Under the pieces are notes generated by a model. That model had not been told where the DNA came from and ran no database searches. It saw only the letters and a list, made by a program, of their open reading frames with translations. DNA of 64,000 nucleotides from an uncultured Eubacteriales bacterium (lineage in GTDB: Bacteria > Bacillota > Clostridia > Oscillospirales > Acutalibacteraceae): positions 1-64,000 of the forward strand of contig CAKSIH010000006.1 of the NCBI GenBank assembly GCA_934462705.1, read 5' to 3'. Positions 9,054-18,186 of the stretch are shown here, piece by piece. Both the position numbers and the translations under genes were made by a program. Position 1 is the first letter of the stretch; each line of letters starts with the position of its first letter.

Positions 9054-11099
9054 TTATGATCCCAGTTTTTTTAAAACAGAGGATGAGCTCAAATCTACCT
9101 TTGTTTTTGTTTTGTTTATATTTATAAATACCTTGTTTGTGCACATCGTAAACGTAATAAGACCAAGTTCGTCCATGCAATCTAAAATAAGTAAAAGCTT
9201 TAAAGGCTCTATGTTTTGCAATTTTAATTTTGTACAGAGAAGAGATATATCTGTGTTTAATGGAGTGACTAATTTTAAATATTTATATACGTGGGAGAAG
9301 TCATCTCTGTTTGGAATGTCCTTTTTTAAAACAAAATTATATTTATCTTCCCCTAATTTAAAAGATTCATAAGCCCTAATTTGATTAATTAAGTATTCAT
9401 TATTACATTCAGATGGCTTGACATCCGATATATATATCGATAAACTTTCTTCACAATTGTATGTTGAAATATGTAGCGTAACTGCTAAATCTAATATATC
9501 CCCTTTTTTGTATGGAAATTCATCTTTTCTTGTCCTAAATTTCATTGCTGTTATTTTGTTATTATCTCGTAAAAAGGTTAGTTTCAGATGTTTCCCGCCT
9601 CCAACAGATTTAATATCATAAAGCTCCATGTTATAAAGGCCGAATAAAAGGGAAGGGTTGTCTTTTCCAAAAGGTTCCATCGGCATAGTTTGCTTTATAA
9701 GATCAGTAGATAATGAAGAGGGGTTTAACTTGCAATCTATATTTAAATTATAAAAAGGCATTGTTTCAAATTCTTTTGCAAAGTTTTGTATGTCATTTTT
9801 TAATCTTTCTATATTTTCTAAGGCCATTTCAAAACCGGCAGCTTGAGGATGTCCCCCAAATCTTAATAAATAGTTATTACAAGTTGATATCGCACTGTGT
9901 ATTGAAAAACCCTCCATACTTCTAGCTGAACCTCGACACACATGGCCTTCTTTAGATATGACTATTGTTGGCTTTGCATATTTGTCCATAAGCTTTGCAG
10001 CAACGATACCTATTACACCGGGATGCCAATTTTCACCTTCAACAATTAAAATTCTTTCATATAGTCGAAAGGGCTCTTGTTGTAATAAATTTTCAGCTTG
10101 TATTAATAAATTTTGCTCAATTTCTTTTCGCAATGAATTTTCCTTTTCTAGTTCATCAGATAAAAATGCAGCGTCTTCTTCATCCTTAGCTGTAAACAAT
10201 TTTACAGGCTTGTCTGCGTTAGAAAGGCGACCGGCAGCATTTATTCTTGGTACAATATTAAATGCAATGTTAGTAGAGTTTACTTGGGTTCCCCAAAGTC
10301 CAGTTTTTTCAAGTAACTTTTTAATACCAATGTTTTGTGAATTTGATATAATTTCAAGACCTCTTTTTACAAATAAACGATTTTCACCTTTTAAAGGTAC
10401 TACATCACCAATTGTTCCGATTAAAATTAAATCTGCATACTCGTATAATAAGAGTTCTGGATCACAAAAATCACCTTCAAGGGCACACAGTAATTTAAAA
10501 ACGACTCCAACACCTGCTATGTTTTTAAAGGTGCTTTGGCAGTCTTTTCTATGTGGATCTACAACAGCAATTGCATTAGGCAAAACTTCCGGTACTTGGT
10601 GGTGGTCAGTTATGACAATATCAATACCCATAGAGGTTGCATATTCAACCTCTTTTACAGCTGTGATACCGTTATCAACCGTTATTATTAAAGAAACCTC
10701 TTGGCTTTTTAGTTTATCAATTGCGTTTGTGTTTAAGCCGTATCCTTCAGAATTTCTATCAGGAATATAATACATTATATTGGCATTTTGTTTTTCCAAA
10801 TATAAGTAAAGCAAAGATGTTGAGGTTACTCCGTCAGCATCGTAATCACCAAATATGCATATTTTTTCAAAGTTATCAATAGCCTTATTAATTCTTAAAA
10901 CAGCATTTGCCATATCGGAAAAAAGTAAAGGGTCCTGAATTTCATATTCATCGTATAAAATTTCGGTTTCTATTTTTTCATCACTGTATTTTCTTATATC
11001 GAGCAAGGTGGATAGAAAAAATGGCAAGTTAAAGTCTTTTGATATTCTCAAAGCATTTCCTTTATTGACCTTTGATAAAACCCAGTTTTTTATGCTCAA
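9054..11099 (-). CDS. recJ: Single-strand-specific 5'-3' exonuclease RecJ
   Basis: A 681-residue RecJ. DHH-family motifs are visible: FGDYDADGVTS near residue 83, the namesake DHH in VITDHHQVPE near 170, and the DHHA1 glycine motif RFGGHPQAAGFE near 415. It degrades single-stranded DNA in recombinational and mismatch repair. The C-terminal ~130 residues after the core are the variable Firmicutes extension. The start is a TTG with AAGGTG upstream. It is the first gene of the minus-strand run through rel, the MBL hydrolase, hemZ and the kinase, with only 24 bp to rel. Confidence 0.93.
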   Translation of the reverse strand: MSIKNWVLSKVNKGNALRISKDFNLPFFLSTLLDIRKYSDEKIETEILYDEYEIQDPLLFSDMANAVLRINKAIDNFEKICIFGDYDADGVTSTSLLYLYLEKQNANIMYYIPDRNSEGYGLNTNAIDKLKSQEVSLIITVDNGITAVKEVEYATSMGIDIVITDHHQVPEVLPNAIAVVDPHRKDCQSTFKNIAGVGVVFKLLCALEGDFCDPELLLYEYADLILIGTIGDVVPLKGENRLFVKRGLEIISNSQNIGIKKLLEKTGLWGTQVNSTNIAFNIVPRINAAGRLSNADKPVKLFTAKDEEDAAFLSDELEKENSLRKEIEQNLLIQAENLLQQEPFRLYERILIVEGENWHPGVIGIVAAKLMDKYAKPTIVISKEGHVCRGSARSMEGFSIHSAISTCNNYLLRFGGHPQAAGFEMALENIERLKNDIQNFAKEFETMPFYNLNIDCKLNPSSLSTDLIKQTMPMEPFGKDNPSLLFGLYNMELYDIKSVGGGKHLKLTFLRDNNKITAMKFRTRKDEFPYKKGDILDLAVTLHISTYNCEESLSIYISDVKPSECNNEYLINQIRAYESFKLGEDKYNFVLKKDIPNRDDFSHVYKYLKLVTPLNTDISLLCTKLKLQNIEPLKLLLILDCMDELGLITFTMCTNKVFININKTKTKVDLSSSSVLKKLGS

Positions 11100-11134
11100 A
11101 AAATAAACACCTTCTTACTTTGTTATGTAACAAT

Positions 11135-11162
11135 ATTATATCATTTTCATTTTATATTTCAA
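11135..11162 (-). promoter_or_regulatory. Predicted sigma-A promoter for recJ
   Basis: On the minus strand, TTGAAA (11157-11162) and TATAAT (11135-11140) are separated by 16 bp and lie just upstream of recJ. Confidence 0.6.
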
Positions 11163-11199
11163 GGATGGGATTTAGGTCAATAAATTTTTAAATTTTATA

Positions 11200-11228
11200 T
11201 TGACAAACTACTTGTTATTTGATAAAAT
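11200..11228 (+). promoter_or_regulatory. Predicted sigma-A promoter for rplJ-rplL
   Basis: TTGACA (11200-11205) and TAAAAT (11223-11228) with a 17-bp spacer, immediately before the L10 leader. Confidence 0.75.
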
Positions 11229-11231
11229 TAA

Positions 11232-11365
11232 TACAGCTGTTTTCCAAAGACAGTAGGTGCATAATGTATAATGGGGTTTGCCCGCCTACCGAGGAATTGA
11301 GTATATATTACTTTATTTTTGAGTATTTATGCCTTTTTCGCGGTGTTTAGCGGGAAAGGCTTTTT
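11232..11365 (+). promoter_or_regulatory. Ribosomal protein L10 leader with attenuator
   Basis: The transcribed leader carries the paired segments CAGTAGGTG near 11250 and CCTACCGAGG near 11285, the pattern of the Firmicutes L10 leader, which binds the L10-L12 complex for autogenous control. It ends in an 11-bp hairpin (11331-11341 with 11350-11360, two G-U pairs) followed by five T (11361-11365), a typical attenuator. The open frame that crosses this region from 11319 is therefore leader, not coding. Confidence 0.75.
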
Positions 11366-11405
11366 ATATGTGTGTAGCAAAAATCATCTTTTGGAGGTGA
11401 ATGAA

Positions 11406-11936
11406 TTGCCAAGTGAGAAAATTTTGGAACAAAAAAAAGCTGCAGTAGAAGAACTCGCTGAAAAGCTTAAAAATTCTTGTGCTGGTGTCATGGTAAATTA
11501 TAAAGGCATTAATGTTACTGATGATACAAAGCTTAGAAAAGAGCTTCGTGAAGCCGGTGTAGAATACATGGTTGTAAAAAATACCCTTTTAAAAAGGGCT
11601 GCTGAAGCCGTTGATCTTAATGGGTTAGATTCAATTTTTGAAGGCACAACCGCTGTAGCTATCAGCAAAGAGGATTATGTTGCTGCTGCTAGAATTTTAT
11701 GCAATTTTGCAAAGGACCACAAGTTTTTTAAGGTTAAAATGGGCTATGTAGAGGGTGAACCTATAGGTGAAACTGAGGTTCATGATCTTTCTAAGTTACC
11801 ATCAAAAGAGGTTCTTGTTGCAAAAGCTCTGGGTGGCTTAAATGCTCCTATTTCTGGGTTTGTTACTGTGCTTAACGGCACTATTAGATCCCTTGCAATA
11901 GCTCTTAATGCTATAGCAGAAAAACAAAATGCATAA
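11406..11936 (+). CDS. rplJ: 50S ribosomal protein L10
   Basis: A 176-residue protein matching L10: it anchors L7/L12 dimers on the ribosomal stalk. Recognisable features are the N-terminal KILEQKKAAVEELAEKL helix, the MVVKNTLLKRA segment and the Ala-rich C-terminal helix that binds L12. The start is TTG at 11406, 6 nt after GGAGGTG (11393-11399); the longer frame from 11319 would translate through the leader terminator. It is cotranscribed with rplL 42 bp downstream. Confidence 0.95.
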   Translation: MPSEKILEQKKAAVEELAEKLKNSCAGVMVNYKGINVTDDTKLRKELREAGVEYMVVKNTLLKRAAEAVDLNGLDSIFEGTTAVAISKEDYVAAARILCNFAKDHKFFKVKMGYVEGEPIGETEVHDLSKLPSKEVLVAKALGGLNAPISGFVTVLNGTIRSLAIALNAIAEKQNA

Positions 11937-11978
11937 TGCGTTAAATTTATTTAAATTAATTTTTGGAGGTTACTTATT

Positions 11979-12356
11979 ATGTCAGAGAAAGTTGTAAAGT
12001 TAATTGAGGACGTAAAGTCGTTAACAGTTTTAGAATTAAGTGAGCTTGTAAAGGCTCTTGAAGAAGAATTTGGTGTTTCTGCTGCTGCTCCAGTTGCAGT
12101 TGCTGCAGCTCCGGCTGCAGGTGCTGCTTCTGCTGCTGAAGAAAAAACAGAGTTTGATGTTGTTCTTAAAGCTGCAGGTGCAAACAAAGTTGCTGTTATT
12201 AAAGTTGTTAAGGAAATAACAGGTCTTGGCCTAAAGGAAGCTAAGGAAATTGTAGATGGAGCACCTAAGGCTATAAAAGAAGGAATTTCTAAAGAAGATG
12301 CAGAGTCTATCAAAACTAAGTTAACAGAGGCTGGCGCTGAAGTAGAAGTTAAGTAA
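11979..12356 (+). CDS. rplL: 50S ribosomal protein L7/L12
   Basis: A 125-residue stalk protein. The N-terminal dimerisation domain ([11 protein letters not shown]) is followed by the Ala-rich hinge (about residues 36-56) and the compact factor-binding domain ending [10 protein letters not shown]. It recruits translation factors. GGAGGT precedes the ATG at normal spacing. A terminator follows, closing the rplJ-rplL unit; rplK and rplA are not here. Confidence 0.97.
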   Translation: MSEKVVKLIEDVKSLTVLELSELVKALEEEFGVSAAAPVAVAAAPAAGAASAAEEKTEFDVVLKAAGANKVAVIKVVKEITGLGLKEAKEIVDGAPKAIKEGISKEDAESIKTKLTEAGAEVEVK

Positions 12357-12367
12357 TTAAATTAGTA

Positions 12368-12400
12368 AAAGGCAGTGCGAAAATTTGTACTGCCTTTTTA
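12368..12400 (+). terminator. Rho-independent terminator after rplL
   Basis: A 9-bp stem, AAAGGCAGT (12368-12376) with ACTGCCTTT (12389-12397), ending in a T run. Confidence 0.88.
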
Positions 12401-12512
12401 ATGATTTTTTTATTCATATTAAGTATATTTAAGTTATAATTTAAATATACTTAATTTAATATTATAGGAAATTTATCGAACAAGCCGACATCATAACAAT
12501 ATAGAATCAAAG

Positions 12513-12546
12513 AAGGTTCTTATATCGGAGAAGATATAAGAACCTT
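12513..12546. terminator. Perfect 14-bp hairpin downstream of the glycosyltransferase
   Basis: 12513-12526 pairs with 12533-12546 around a 6-nt loop. It lies 48 bp past the stop of the minus-strand glycosyltransferase gene, facing the rplL end. The T tract is weak on both strands, so termination is likely but not certain. Confidence 0.6.
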
Positions 12547-12593
12547 TATACATTTATAGAGTTGCTGATATTGATGATGAAGTAATTTAGTAT

Positions 12594-15203
12594 TTATTTA
12601 ATTGAGCAATCAGGTCTTTCAAGAGTTAAGTTTGGATTGTAATATGGGTCACCTTCTTCAAGTTCTTTTTTCCAACGTTCTTTAAATAGGTCAACTTCAT
12701 TATTAAATCTTTTTCTTTTTTCTGGGGTATCTTCATATCCTCTGCTTTTTGATTCATAATGGTAAAGTTCTGCATATGGAGTCCAAACGATATTGTATCC
12801 CTTTTTTCTAATTCGCATACATAAGTCAATATCATTGAGCGATACTTTAAATAGCTCATCAAGACCGTTAACTTCATCGAAAACATGACGTGGAATCATC
12901 ATACACGCGCCTGTTACCGCGCTGTAATTTTGTACCATGCTTAATCTTGCCATATATCCAATATTCTCTTTTTCACAATTAATATGTAAATGGCCTGCAA
13001 ATCCGCCTAAACCAACTACAACTCCACCATGCTGTATTGTGCTATCAGGGTAATACAATTTAGCACCCACAGCACCAACATCACTTCGTTGAGAGTACAT
13101 TAGCATTTCTTCAATCCAGTTTTCTGCAATAACCTCTATGTCATTATTTAAAAATATAATATGATCGCCCTTAGCAAATTTTATACCAAAATTATTTATG
13201 GCAGAGTAGTTAAATTTACCTTTCCATTCAACAATTTTGATTTTATCATTATTTTTTAACAGATCATAATAATCAAAAGTTTCTTTTTTATTACTATTAT
13301 TTTCTACGATAATTATTTCAAAGTTTTTATAAGTTGACTTTTCAATAATTGATCGAACACATTTACTTAAATCTTTAATATGGTCTTTATTTGGAATAAT
13401 TATAGATACCAAGGCATTGCCTTGTATTTCATATTTTAGTCTATATATTGTAGGACATGCTTTAGAACTTTCAACTTCAGCTTTTAAATTACATCTATTT
13501 AAGTGCTCTTTTACTGCTTTGATACCAGCTTCAGCTGCATATGGTTTAGCACTGGTATCCGATGCAACAGAGTCTTTATGACGACGCCAGTAATATAATA
13601 TTTTAGGTATATGAACAATATTTTTTGATTTTTCTGTTAATCTTAAAACCATATCATGATCTTGAGATCCATTAAAATCTTTCCTAAATAATCCGACTTC
13701 ATCTAATAAATTCTTTTTAAATACTGTGAAATGGCAAATATAATTGTTTGCTCTTACATAGTCTAATGCAAAATCAGGTTTAAAATGTATTAGTACAATA
13801 TTTTTAATGTTACCTTCAAATATCGCTTCATCTGTGTAAATAAAATCAGCATTTTGCTCATTTATTACTTTAGCATTTTCAAATAATGCTGAAGGATGTA
13901 AAACGTCGTCATGGTCAAATAAAGCTATATAGTCGCCTGTTGCCAAGTCTATGCAAGCATTTGTATTATCAGAGATTCCTAAGTTCTCTTGAAGCTTTTT
14001 ATACTTAATTCTCTTATCATTAAGGTATCTTTTGCATATCTTTTCTACATATGAGTGAGAGTTATCACTTCCGTCAGCAAGACATAGTTCCCAGTTTGAA
14101 TATGTTTGTGCTTTTACAGATTCTATCATTTCTTTTAAAAACCTTTGCGGTGTATTATAAAGAGGTACAATTATACTAAATTTTATGTTTTTTTCAAACT
14201 TTACTTTTTTTTGTTCTGCTAACTCTTTTCTTGAGGTAATTGAAAATGAACTCATTTTTGTGTTATTATTTTTTTTTAGGTTTAAATTATTGGGTTTTAA
14301 TATTGTTTTTAAGCCTGTTCCAAAAATGCGCAACGGTTTAGTGACTTTCCAACATTTTGAATTAAGGACATTGCTATATAAATTGTTTAAAAGCTCCAGA
14401 TCTTTTTTTGCTTTTTTATATTTTTCTTCAGAATTTTTAATATCTGTATTATCTTCATTATCTAAATACGAGTTTAACAGTTTTGTTTTTGAGTCTAATA
14501 TTTGATTTTTTAAATCTTCAATTTCAACTTTAAGATTACTAATTTGATTTGAAAGTTCGTTTGTTAAGTTTTTTACCTCTATATTTTTTACTCTATTGTA
14601 CAATTCATAATTAAAAATTACATTCTCAAACTCTTTTTTTCTTTTAAATAACATAGCATGTTCACAAATAAAATCCATGGGGAGAATGTGATCTCTAAAA
14701 AATGAGTTTTTAGCAAATTCTTTACACCAATATTCTGCTTGTTGCACATTCAAATGTGTAAGATTCTCTATATCACTTGGAGTAGATGTAAAAATTATTG
14801 TATCACTATATTTGCAAAGATTTTTTATGGCTTTAGAGCCTTCGTCTGGAAATAGATGTTCTAAAGTTTCAATAGTTATTACTAAGTCAAATTTTTGAGG
14901 CATATTGTTAGGTAATTCATCTGTTATTGAGTGCACAAAACAATATGGCTTTACTTTTTCTGCAACGTTTGATATCGCATACTCGGAAATATCAAATCCA
15001 TAGGCCTTAACTCCTCTTTTGCGTAAAGCTTCTACTAAATATCCCATTGCACAACCTGCATCAAGAACTGTGCTTGGATTAAATTTATCAATAAGATTTT
15101 GAGCTATATTATCGAAAAAAGGTTCCCAAAAATCTCTTTTAGTATAATCTTCACCGCAACCTTTGAAATTTGTGAAAAAGTAATTTCCATAAATATCGTC
15201 CAT
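12594..15203 (-). CDS. Methyltransferase fused to two family-2 glycosyltransferases
   Basis: An 869-residue multidomain protein. Residues ~1-190 are a class I SAM methyltransferase with the glycine motif VLDAGCAMGYLVE. Residues ~200-290 form a Lys/Asn-rich coiled linker. From ~335 a GT-A glycosyltransferase (SIIVPLYNT, then ALFDHDDVL as the DxD region), and from ~595 a second GT-A domain (VSIIIPNKDH, then IIFLNNDIEV). Such fusions build surface polysaccharides, the methyltransferase often capping or decorating chains. It is monocistronic, with no neighbouring glycan genes, so the acceptor is unknown. The ATG at 15203 follows GAGGTG closely; the ATG at 15215 overlaps that site. No membrane segment is seen, so it acts in the cytoplasm. 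Confidence 0.88.
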   Translation of the reverse strand: MDDIYGNYFFTNFKGCGEDYTKRDFWEPFFDNIAQNLIDKFNPSTVLDAGCAMGYLVEALRKRGVKAYGFDISEYAISNVAEKVKPYCFVHSITDELPNNMPQKFDLVITIETLEHLFPDEGSKAIKNLCKYSDTIIFTSTPSDIENLTHLNVQQAEYWCKEFAKNSFFRDHILPMDFICEHAMLFKRKKEFENVIFNYELYNRVKNIEVKNLTNELSNQISNLKVEIEDLKNQILDSKTKLLNSYLDNEDNTDIKNSEEKYKKAKKDLELLNNLYSNVLNSKCWKVTKPLRIFGTGLKTILKPNNLNLKKNNNTKMSSFSITSRKELAEQKKVKFEKNIKFSIIVPLYNTPQRFLKEMIESVKAQTYSNWELCLADGSDNSHSYVEKICKRYLNDKRIKYKKLQENLGISDNTNACIDLATGDYIALFDHDDVLHPSALFENAKVINEQNADFIYTDEAIFEGNIKNIVLIHFKPDFALDYVRANNYICHFTVFKKNLLDEVGLFRKDFNGSQDHDMVLRLTEKSKNIVHIPKILYYWRRHKDSVASDTSAKPYAAEAGIKAVKEHLNRCNLKAEVESSKACPTIYRLKYEIQGNALVSIIIPNKDHIKDLSKCVRSIIEKSTYKNFEIIIVENNSNKKETFDYYDLLKNNDKIKIVEWKGKFNYSAINNFGIKFAKGDHIIFLNNDIEVIAENWIEEMLMYSQRSDVGAVGAKLYYPDSTIQHGGVVVGLGGFAGHLHINCEKENIGYMARLSMVQNYSAVTGACMMIPRHVFDEVNGLDELFKVSLNDIDLCMRIRKKGYNIVWTPYAELYHYESKSRGYEDTPEKRKRFNNEVDLFKERWKKELEEGDPYYNPNLTLERPDCSIK

Positions 15204-15246
15204 ATTACACCTCATATATATTAAAAATTTATGATTAAGTAAACAT

Positions 15247-15274
15247 ATTATAGCATAGAAAAAAGCTTATACAA
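15247..15274 (-). promoter_or_regulatory. Predicted promoter for the glycosyltransferase gene
   Basis: On the minus strand, TTGTAT (15269-15274) and TATAAT (15247-15252) lie 16 bp apart and ~45 bp from the start. Confidence 0.5.
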
Positions 15275-15837
15275 ATTATATTTTCTAAATTGTAACAATA
15301 ACATTTTTTTTAAAAGTTATTGTTGAAAAATATAAGTTTACAGTTTGGAAGATTGCCTTAGTTGTTGTTTTTTTCACAAAGATATAAAATCATTACACAC
15401 AAATATATAAATTATAATCTAAAAAGTAACTTAAAAAATAAAACCTACTATTAAGGTTTTATTTAGAAACGTCAAAATGTTTTTGAAAGAAATTTATTTT
15501 AAGCTATGTGGGTTATCAAATTTTCAAACTTTTTAGGGAGATGCAGTATAGTATGCTAAAAAGGTTATAGGAAACATCAATTTGATACGTACTATTTCTA
15601 TTTGATTTGTTTGACACATTAACGACTTTGTTTTTATCATACCGTTCAGTATATAAGAATTTAATTTGCACAAATTTAGATGTTTCGGTGTTTTAATTGT
15701 AAAGCTTTTGATGGCTTTTGATGTATAAGCTTTAGATACCAATTTTTCACTGTTTATAAAGCAAATTTAGGCTATTCATATTTTCTTGCAAGTACAAAAA
15801 TATCGCAGTTTTTTTATCCTTGACATAACAACAAATA
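15275..15837. other. Non-coding stretch between glycosyltransferase and protease genes
   Basis: About 560 bp with no convincing gene. The only ORF of note (minus, 15533-15742, 69 codons) has no ribosome site and no family resemblance. An AT-rich 11-bp hairpin lies at 15436-15464 (15436-15446 with 15454-15464). A decayed gene or an unrecognised small RNA cannot be excluded; I see no tRNA, riboswitch or mobile-element end. Confidence 0.5.
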
Positions 15838-15841
15838 AAAA

Positions 15842-15868
15842 GAACACTATCTTTCGATAATGTTCCTT
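15842..15868 (-). terminator. Terminator of the C1 protease gene
   Basis: GAACACTATC (15842-15851) pairs with GATAATGTTC (15856-15865) around TTTC, with one G-U pair. On the minus strand it is followed by a T-rich tail, and it lies ~105 bp after the protease stop. Confidence 0.65.
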
Positions 15869-15970
15869 TTACTCAGTTTTCATTTATAATTTGTTTGTTA
15901 TTTAATTTTAAAGCATTGTAATTAAAAGTATTTTTATTTATTCTTTTTCCATTTAAAGTTAAGATTTTGT

Positions 15971-17131
15971 TTATTTTTTTGTAATAACTTTAATAGAGAA
16001 GTCGACAGGTGCTTCTTTAAAACAGTTTTGATAATTGTCAAACTCAAAACTGGTTTTAGGAGACTTTTTTACATTTATATCTTTATCTGCACTTTGAGCA
16101 TATATATCAACTGTACCTTCATTTTGGGATATAGCTACTATAATTGCAATTTTATTATTTTTTTGCATTTTAACTTTTTTAGAAAGTGGGTATGTATGAT
16201 AGCCATCATATGGAATTGAGCCGCTATATATTTCTTGCCAAGTATCTTTATTAGCATTTGGACTGCCGTCTTTCAAAGTTTCAGTATAGTAAACTTTTAT
16301 ATTTGAACCTTTGGCTCTGCTTGCAACCATAACTGAGTCTAATGTTTCATCTGAGGAAATATCAAATACATTTGCAGTTATTAACTTTGAATTAGAACAG
16401 GATATATAACTAGTTACACCAAACTTATCATGTTGGTAGATTTTTTCATTATCATCGTATTCCTTTGCGTTAGTTATACAGTAAAGCTGAGATAAAGAGC
16501 TGGAGAAGGGAACAGTATTATAATTATTAAGTGCATGTGAAGCACTATCTTTTGTAATCCAATAAGATTCCGCACTGTTCCATCCAACTATTGTAAAGGC
16601 ATGGCCGTAGCAACCCGCATGAACAGCGCCGTATTCTACGACTGCATTTTTTATTTCATCTATATTTTCTGAATTTAAGTATTTAATTCCGCGAATTGCA
16701 AACGATGGTTTTATGAAGGGAGTAGACTCCCAACAATCATTATGACAATTGTAAGGACATTGATTATTTAAAACAGGACCGTCCCCAGAGACTAAGTAAC
16801 CACAAGAAATTTCTCTACAACCACCGTTTGATATACTTATTGTCCATCCAGGTTCACTTTTACGGTTTGCCCAATTTAAAAGGTGTTTTTCTGAAAGGCT
16901 ATTCTTCAATAAACCGTTTTTCGATAAATATCCTTCAAGTGTTGCTATAGACGCAAATGCCCAGCATGGGCCACCTATTTGTTGGCATTTATTTTCTAAA
17001 GGTTTTAAATATGTTTTTCTGGCATCGTATATGTGTGGTGTATTTACAGAATAAGTATTAAAGGGCGATAACCCTGCTGATAAAATTAATGAACATAAGA
17101 TAGAAGAAATTATTTTTTTTAAATTTTTCAT
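15971..17131 (-). CDS. Secreted papain-family (C1) cysteine protease with lectin-like domain
   Basis: A 386-residue protein with a signal peptide (about residues 1-28: Lys-rich start, then a hydrophobic core). The C1 peptidase domain has the oxyanion Gln and nucleophile in QQIGGPCWAFA (Cys56) and the catalytic His in GHAFTIVGW (His177). The third-residue motif reads WITKDS where papains have W-x-x-KNS, so the usual Asn is Asp195. The C-terminal ~130 residues resemble the lectin-like beta domain that follows bacterial C1 peptidases. Several Cys residues (101-133) could form disulfides outside the cell. It is monocistronic; GGAGG lies upstream of the ATG. Target unknown. Confidence 0.85.
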   Translation of the reverse strand: MKNLKKIISSILCSLILSAGLSPFNTYSVNTPHIYDARKTYLKPLENKCQQIGGPCWAFASIATLEGYLSKNGLLKNSLSEKHLLNWANRKSEPGWTISISNGGCREISCGYLVSGDGPVLNNQCPYNCHNDCWESTPFIKPSFAIRGIKYLNSENIDEIKNAVVEYGAVHAGCYGHAFTIVGWNSAESYWITKDSASHALNNYNTVPFSSSLSQLYCITNAKEYDDNEKIYQHDKFGVTSYISCSNSKLITANVFDISSDETLDSVMVASRAKGSNIKVYYTETLKDGSPNANKDTWQEIYSGSIPYDGYHTYPLSKKVKMQKNNKIAIIVAISQNEGTVDIYAQSADKDINVKKSPKTSFEFDNYQNCFKEAPVDFSIKVITKK

Positions 17132-17236
17132 TTATGTTTAGTTCCTCCTCATAAATATAAGCAATTTATACTAATAGTATTATAACACACATTATGTTTA
17201 TTTTAATTACAATAAAGAAATATAGAAAAATTTTTA

Positions 17237-17265
17237 TTGACTTTTTGATTTTATCTTGATATAAT
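17237..17265 (+). promoter_or_regulatory. Predicted sigma-A promoter for infC-rpmI-rplT
   Basis: TTGACT (17237-17242) and TATAAT (17260-17265) with a 17-bp spacer. Confidence 0.75.
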
Positions 17266-17281
17266 TAAAAGCGTAAAATAA

Positions 17282-17382
17282 AGCAGGGCAATTTTGCCTT
17301 CACCTATGAGGTTCACCTGCATGGGTCAATACATTAATTTTGTATTGGTACGTAGGGTGTTTGCTCTGCGTTTTTTAATTTT
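17282..17382 (+). promoter_or_regulatory. L20-type leader of the infC operon
   Basis: The leader begins GCAGGGCA and ends TGCTCTGC followed by a run of T, so the outer arms can pair into a terminator stem. Internal elements include GGCAATTTTGCC and the pair CAATAC/GTATTG. This arrangement fits the Firmicutes L20 leader, where ribosomal protein L20 binds and promotes termination before infC. Base-pairing was judged by eye. Confidence 0.7.
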
Positions 17383-17406
17383 TAGATGTTTTGGAGGTGC
17401 TTGAGT

Positions 17407-17925
17407 ATTAGCAATAAGGAACTACAAATTAACGAACAGATACGAGACAAAGAGGTTAGACTTATAGGGCCAGATGGAGTACAGATGGGAATTGTTTCGT
17501 CAGAAACGGCTCTTAGTGTCGCAATGGAGCACAATTTAGATTTAGTCAAAATTGCTCCGCAGGCAGTCCCACCAGTTTGTAAGGTTATAAACTATGGGAA
17601 ATATCGTTTTGAACAAGCAAAAAGAGAAAAAGAGGCTAAAAAAAATCAGCATGTTATGGATATAAAGGAAATTCGTCTTTCTTTAAATATCGATACGCAT
17701 GATTTTAATACTAAGCTTAAACATGCTTCTCGTTTTATAGCAAGCGGTAACAAAGTAAAGGTCTCTATTCGGTTTAGGGGTAGAGAAATGGGTCATCCGG
17801 AGCTGGGAACGGAGATCATGGATAAGTTTGCAAGTGAATGTTCTGATTTTGCAAGTGTTGAAAAGCCGGCGAAACTAGATGGTCGAAACATGTTAATGTT
17901 CCTTGCACCAAAGTCAAGCAAGTAA
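17407..17925 (+). CDS. infC: Translation initiation factor IF-3
   Basis: A 172-residue IF-3. The N-terminal domain starts ISNKELQINEQIRDKEV, a linker rich in Lys follows (about residue 75-85), and the C-terminal domain has the conserved VKVSIRFRGREM. IF-3 binds the 30S subunit, prevents 50S joining and checks the start codon. The best start appears to be an ATT at 17407, 9 nt after GGAGG (17393-17397); a TTG at 17401 is only 3 nt from that site. ATT starts are known for infC and allow IF-3 to limit its own synthesis. If the TTG is used the protein gains Met-Ser. Confidence 0.95.
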   Translation: MSNKELQINEQIRDKEVRLIGPDGVQMGIVSSETALSVAMEHNLDLVKIAPQAVPPVCKVINYGKYRFEQAKREKEAKKNQHVMDIKEIRLSLNIDTHDFNTKLKHASRFIASGNKVKVSIRFRGREMGHPELGTEIMDKFASECSDFASVEKPAKLDGRNMLMFLAPKSSK

Positions 17926-17951
17926 CATCTATTAACTAAGGAGGAACAAAA

Positions 17952-18149
17952 ATGCCTAAAATTAAAACACATAGCGGTGCAAAAAAACGTTTTAAGCTTT
18001 CTAAAAAAGGAAAAGTTGTTAGGGCACATGCTAACAAGTCGCACATTTTAAACAAAAAGACCACAAAGCGTAAAAGAGGTCTTAGAAAGACTGCAATTGC
18101 AGATAAAACAAATGTGGCTCAGGTAAAAAGATTAATACCATACAAATAA
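17952..18149 (+). CDS. rpmI: 50S ribosomal protein L35
   Basis: A 65-residue very basic protein starting [15 protein letters not shown], the L35 signature. GGAGG precedes the ATG. It is the middle gene of infC-rpmI-rplT. Confidence 0.97.
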   Translation: MPKIKTHSGAKKRFKLSKKGKVVRAHANKSHILNKKTTKRKRGLRKTAIADKTNVAQVKRLIPYK

Positions 18150-18186
18150 GATTGAAAATTAAAACCAAAAATCGGAGGTAACTTAA

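Noticed and set aside
9958..10770. 270-codon plus-strand ORF inside recJ
   Set aside because: Antisense to the conserved DHH domain of recJ; no start signal.
11319..11405. N-terminal extension of L10
   Set aside because: It crosses the attenuator hairpin and precedes the strong ribosome site for TTG 11406.
15533..15742. 69-codon minus-strand ORF
   Set aside because: No ribosome site, no recognisable sequence, and it lies in AT-rich non-coding DNA.
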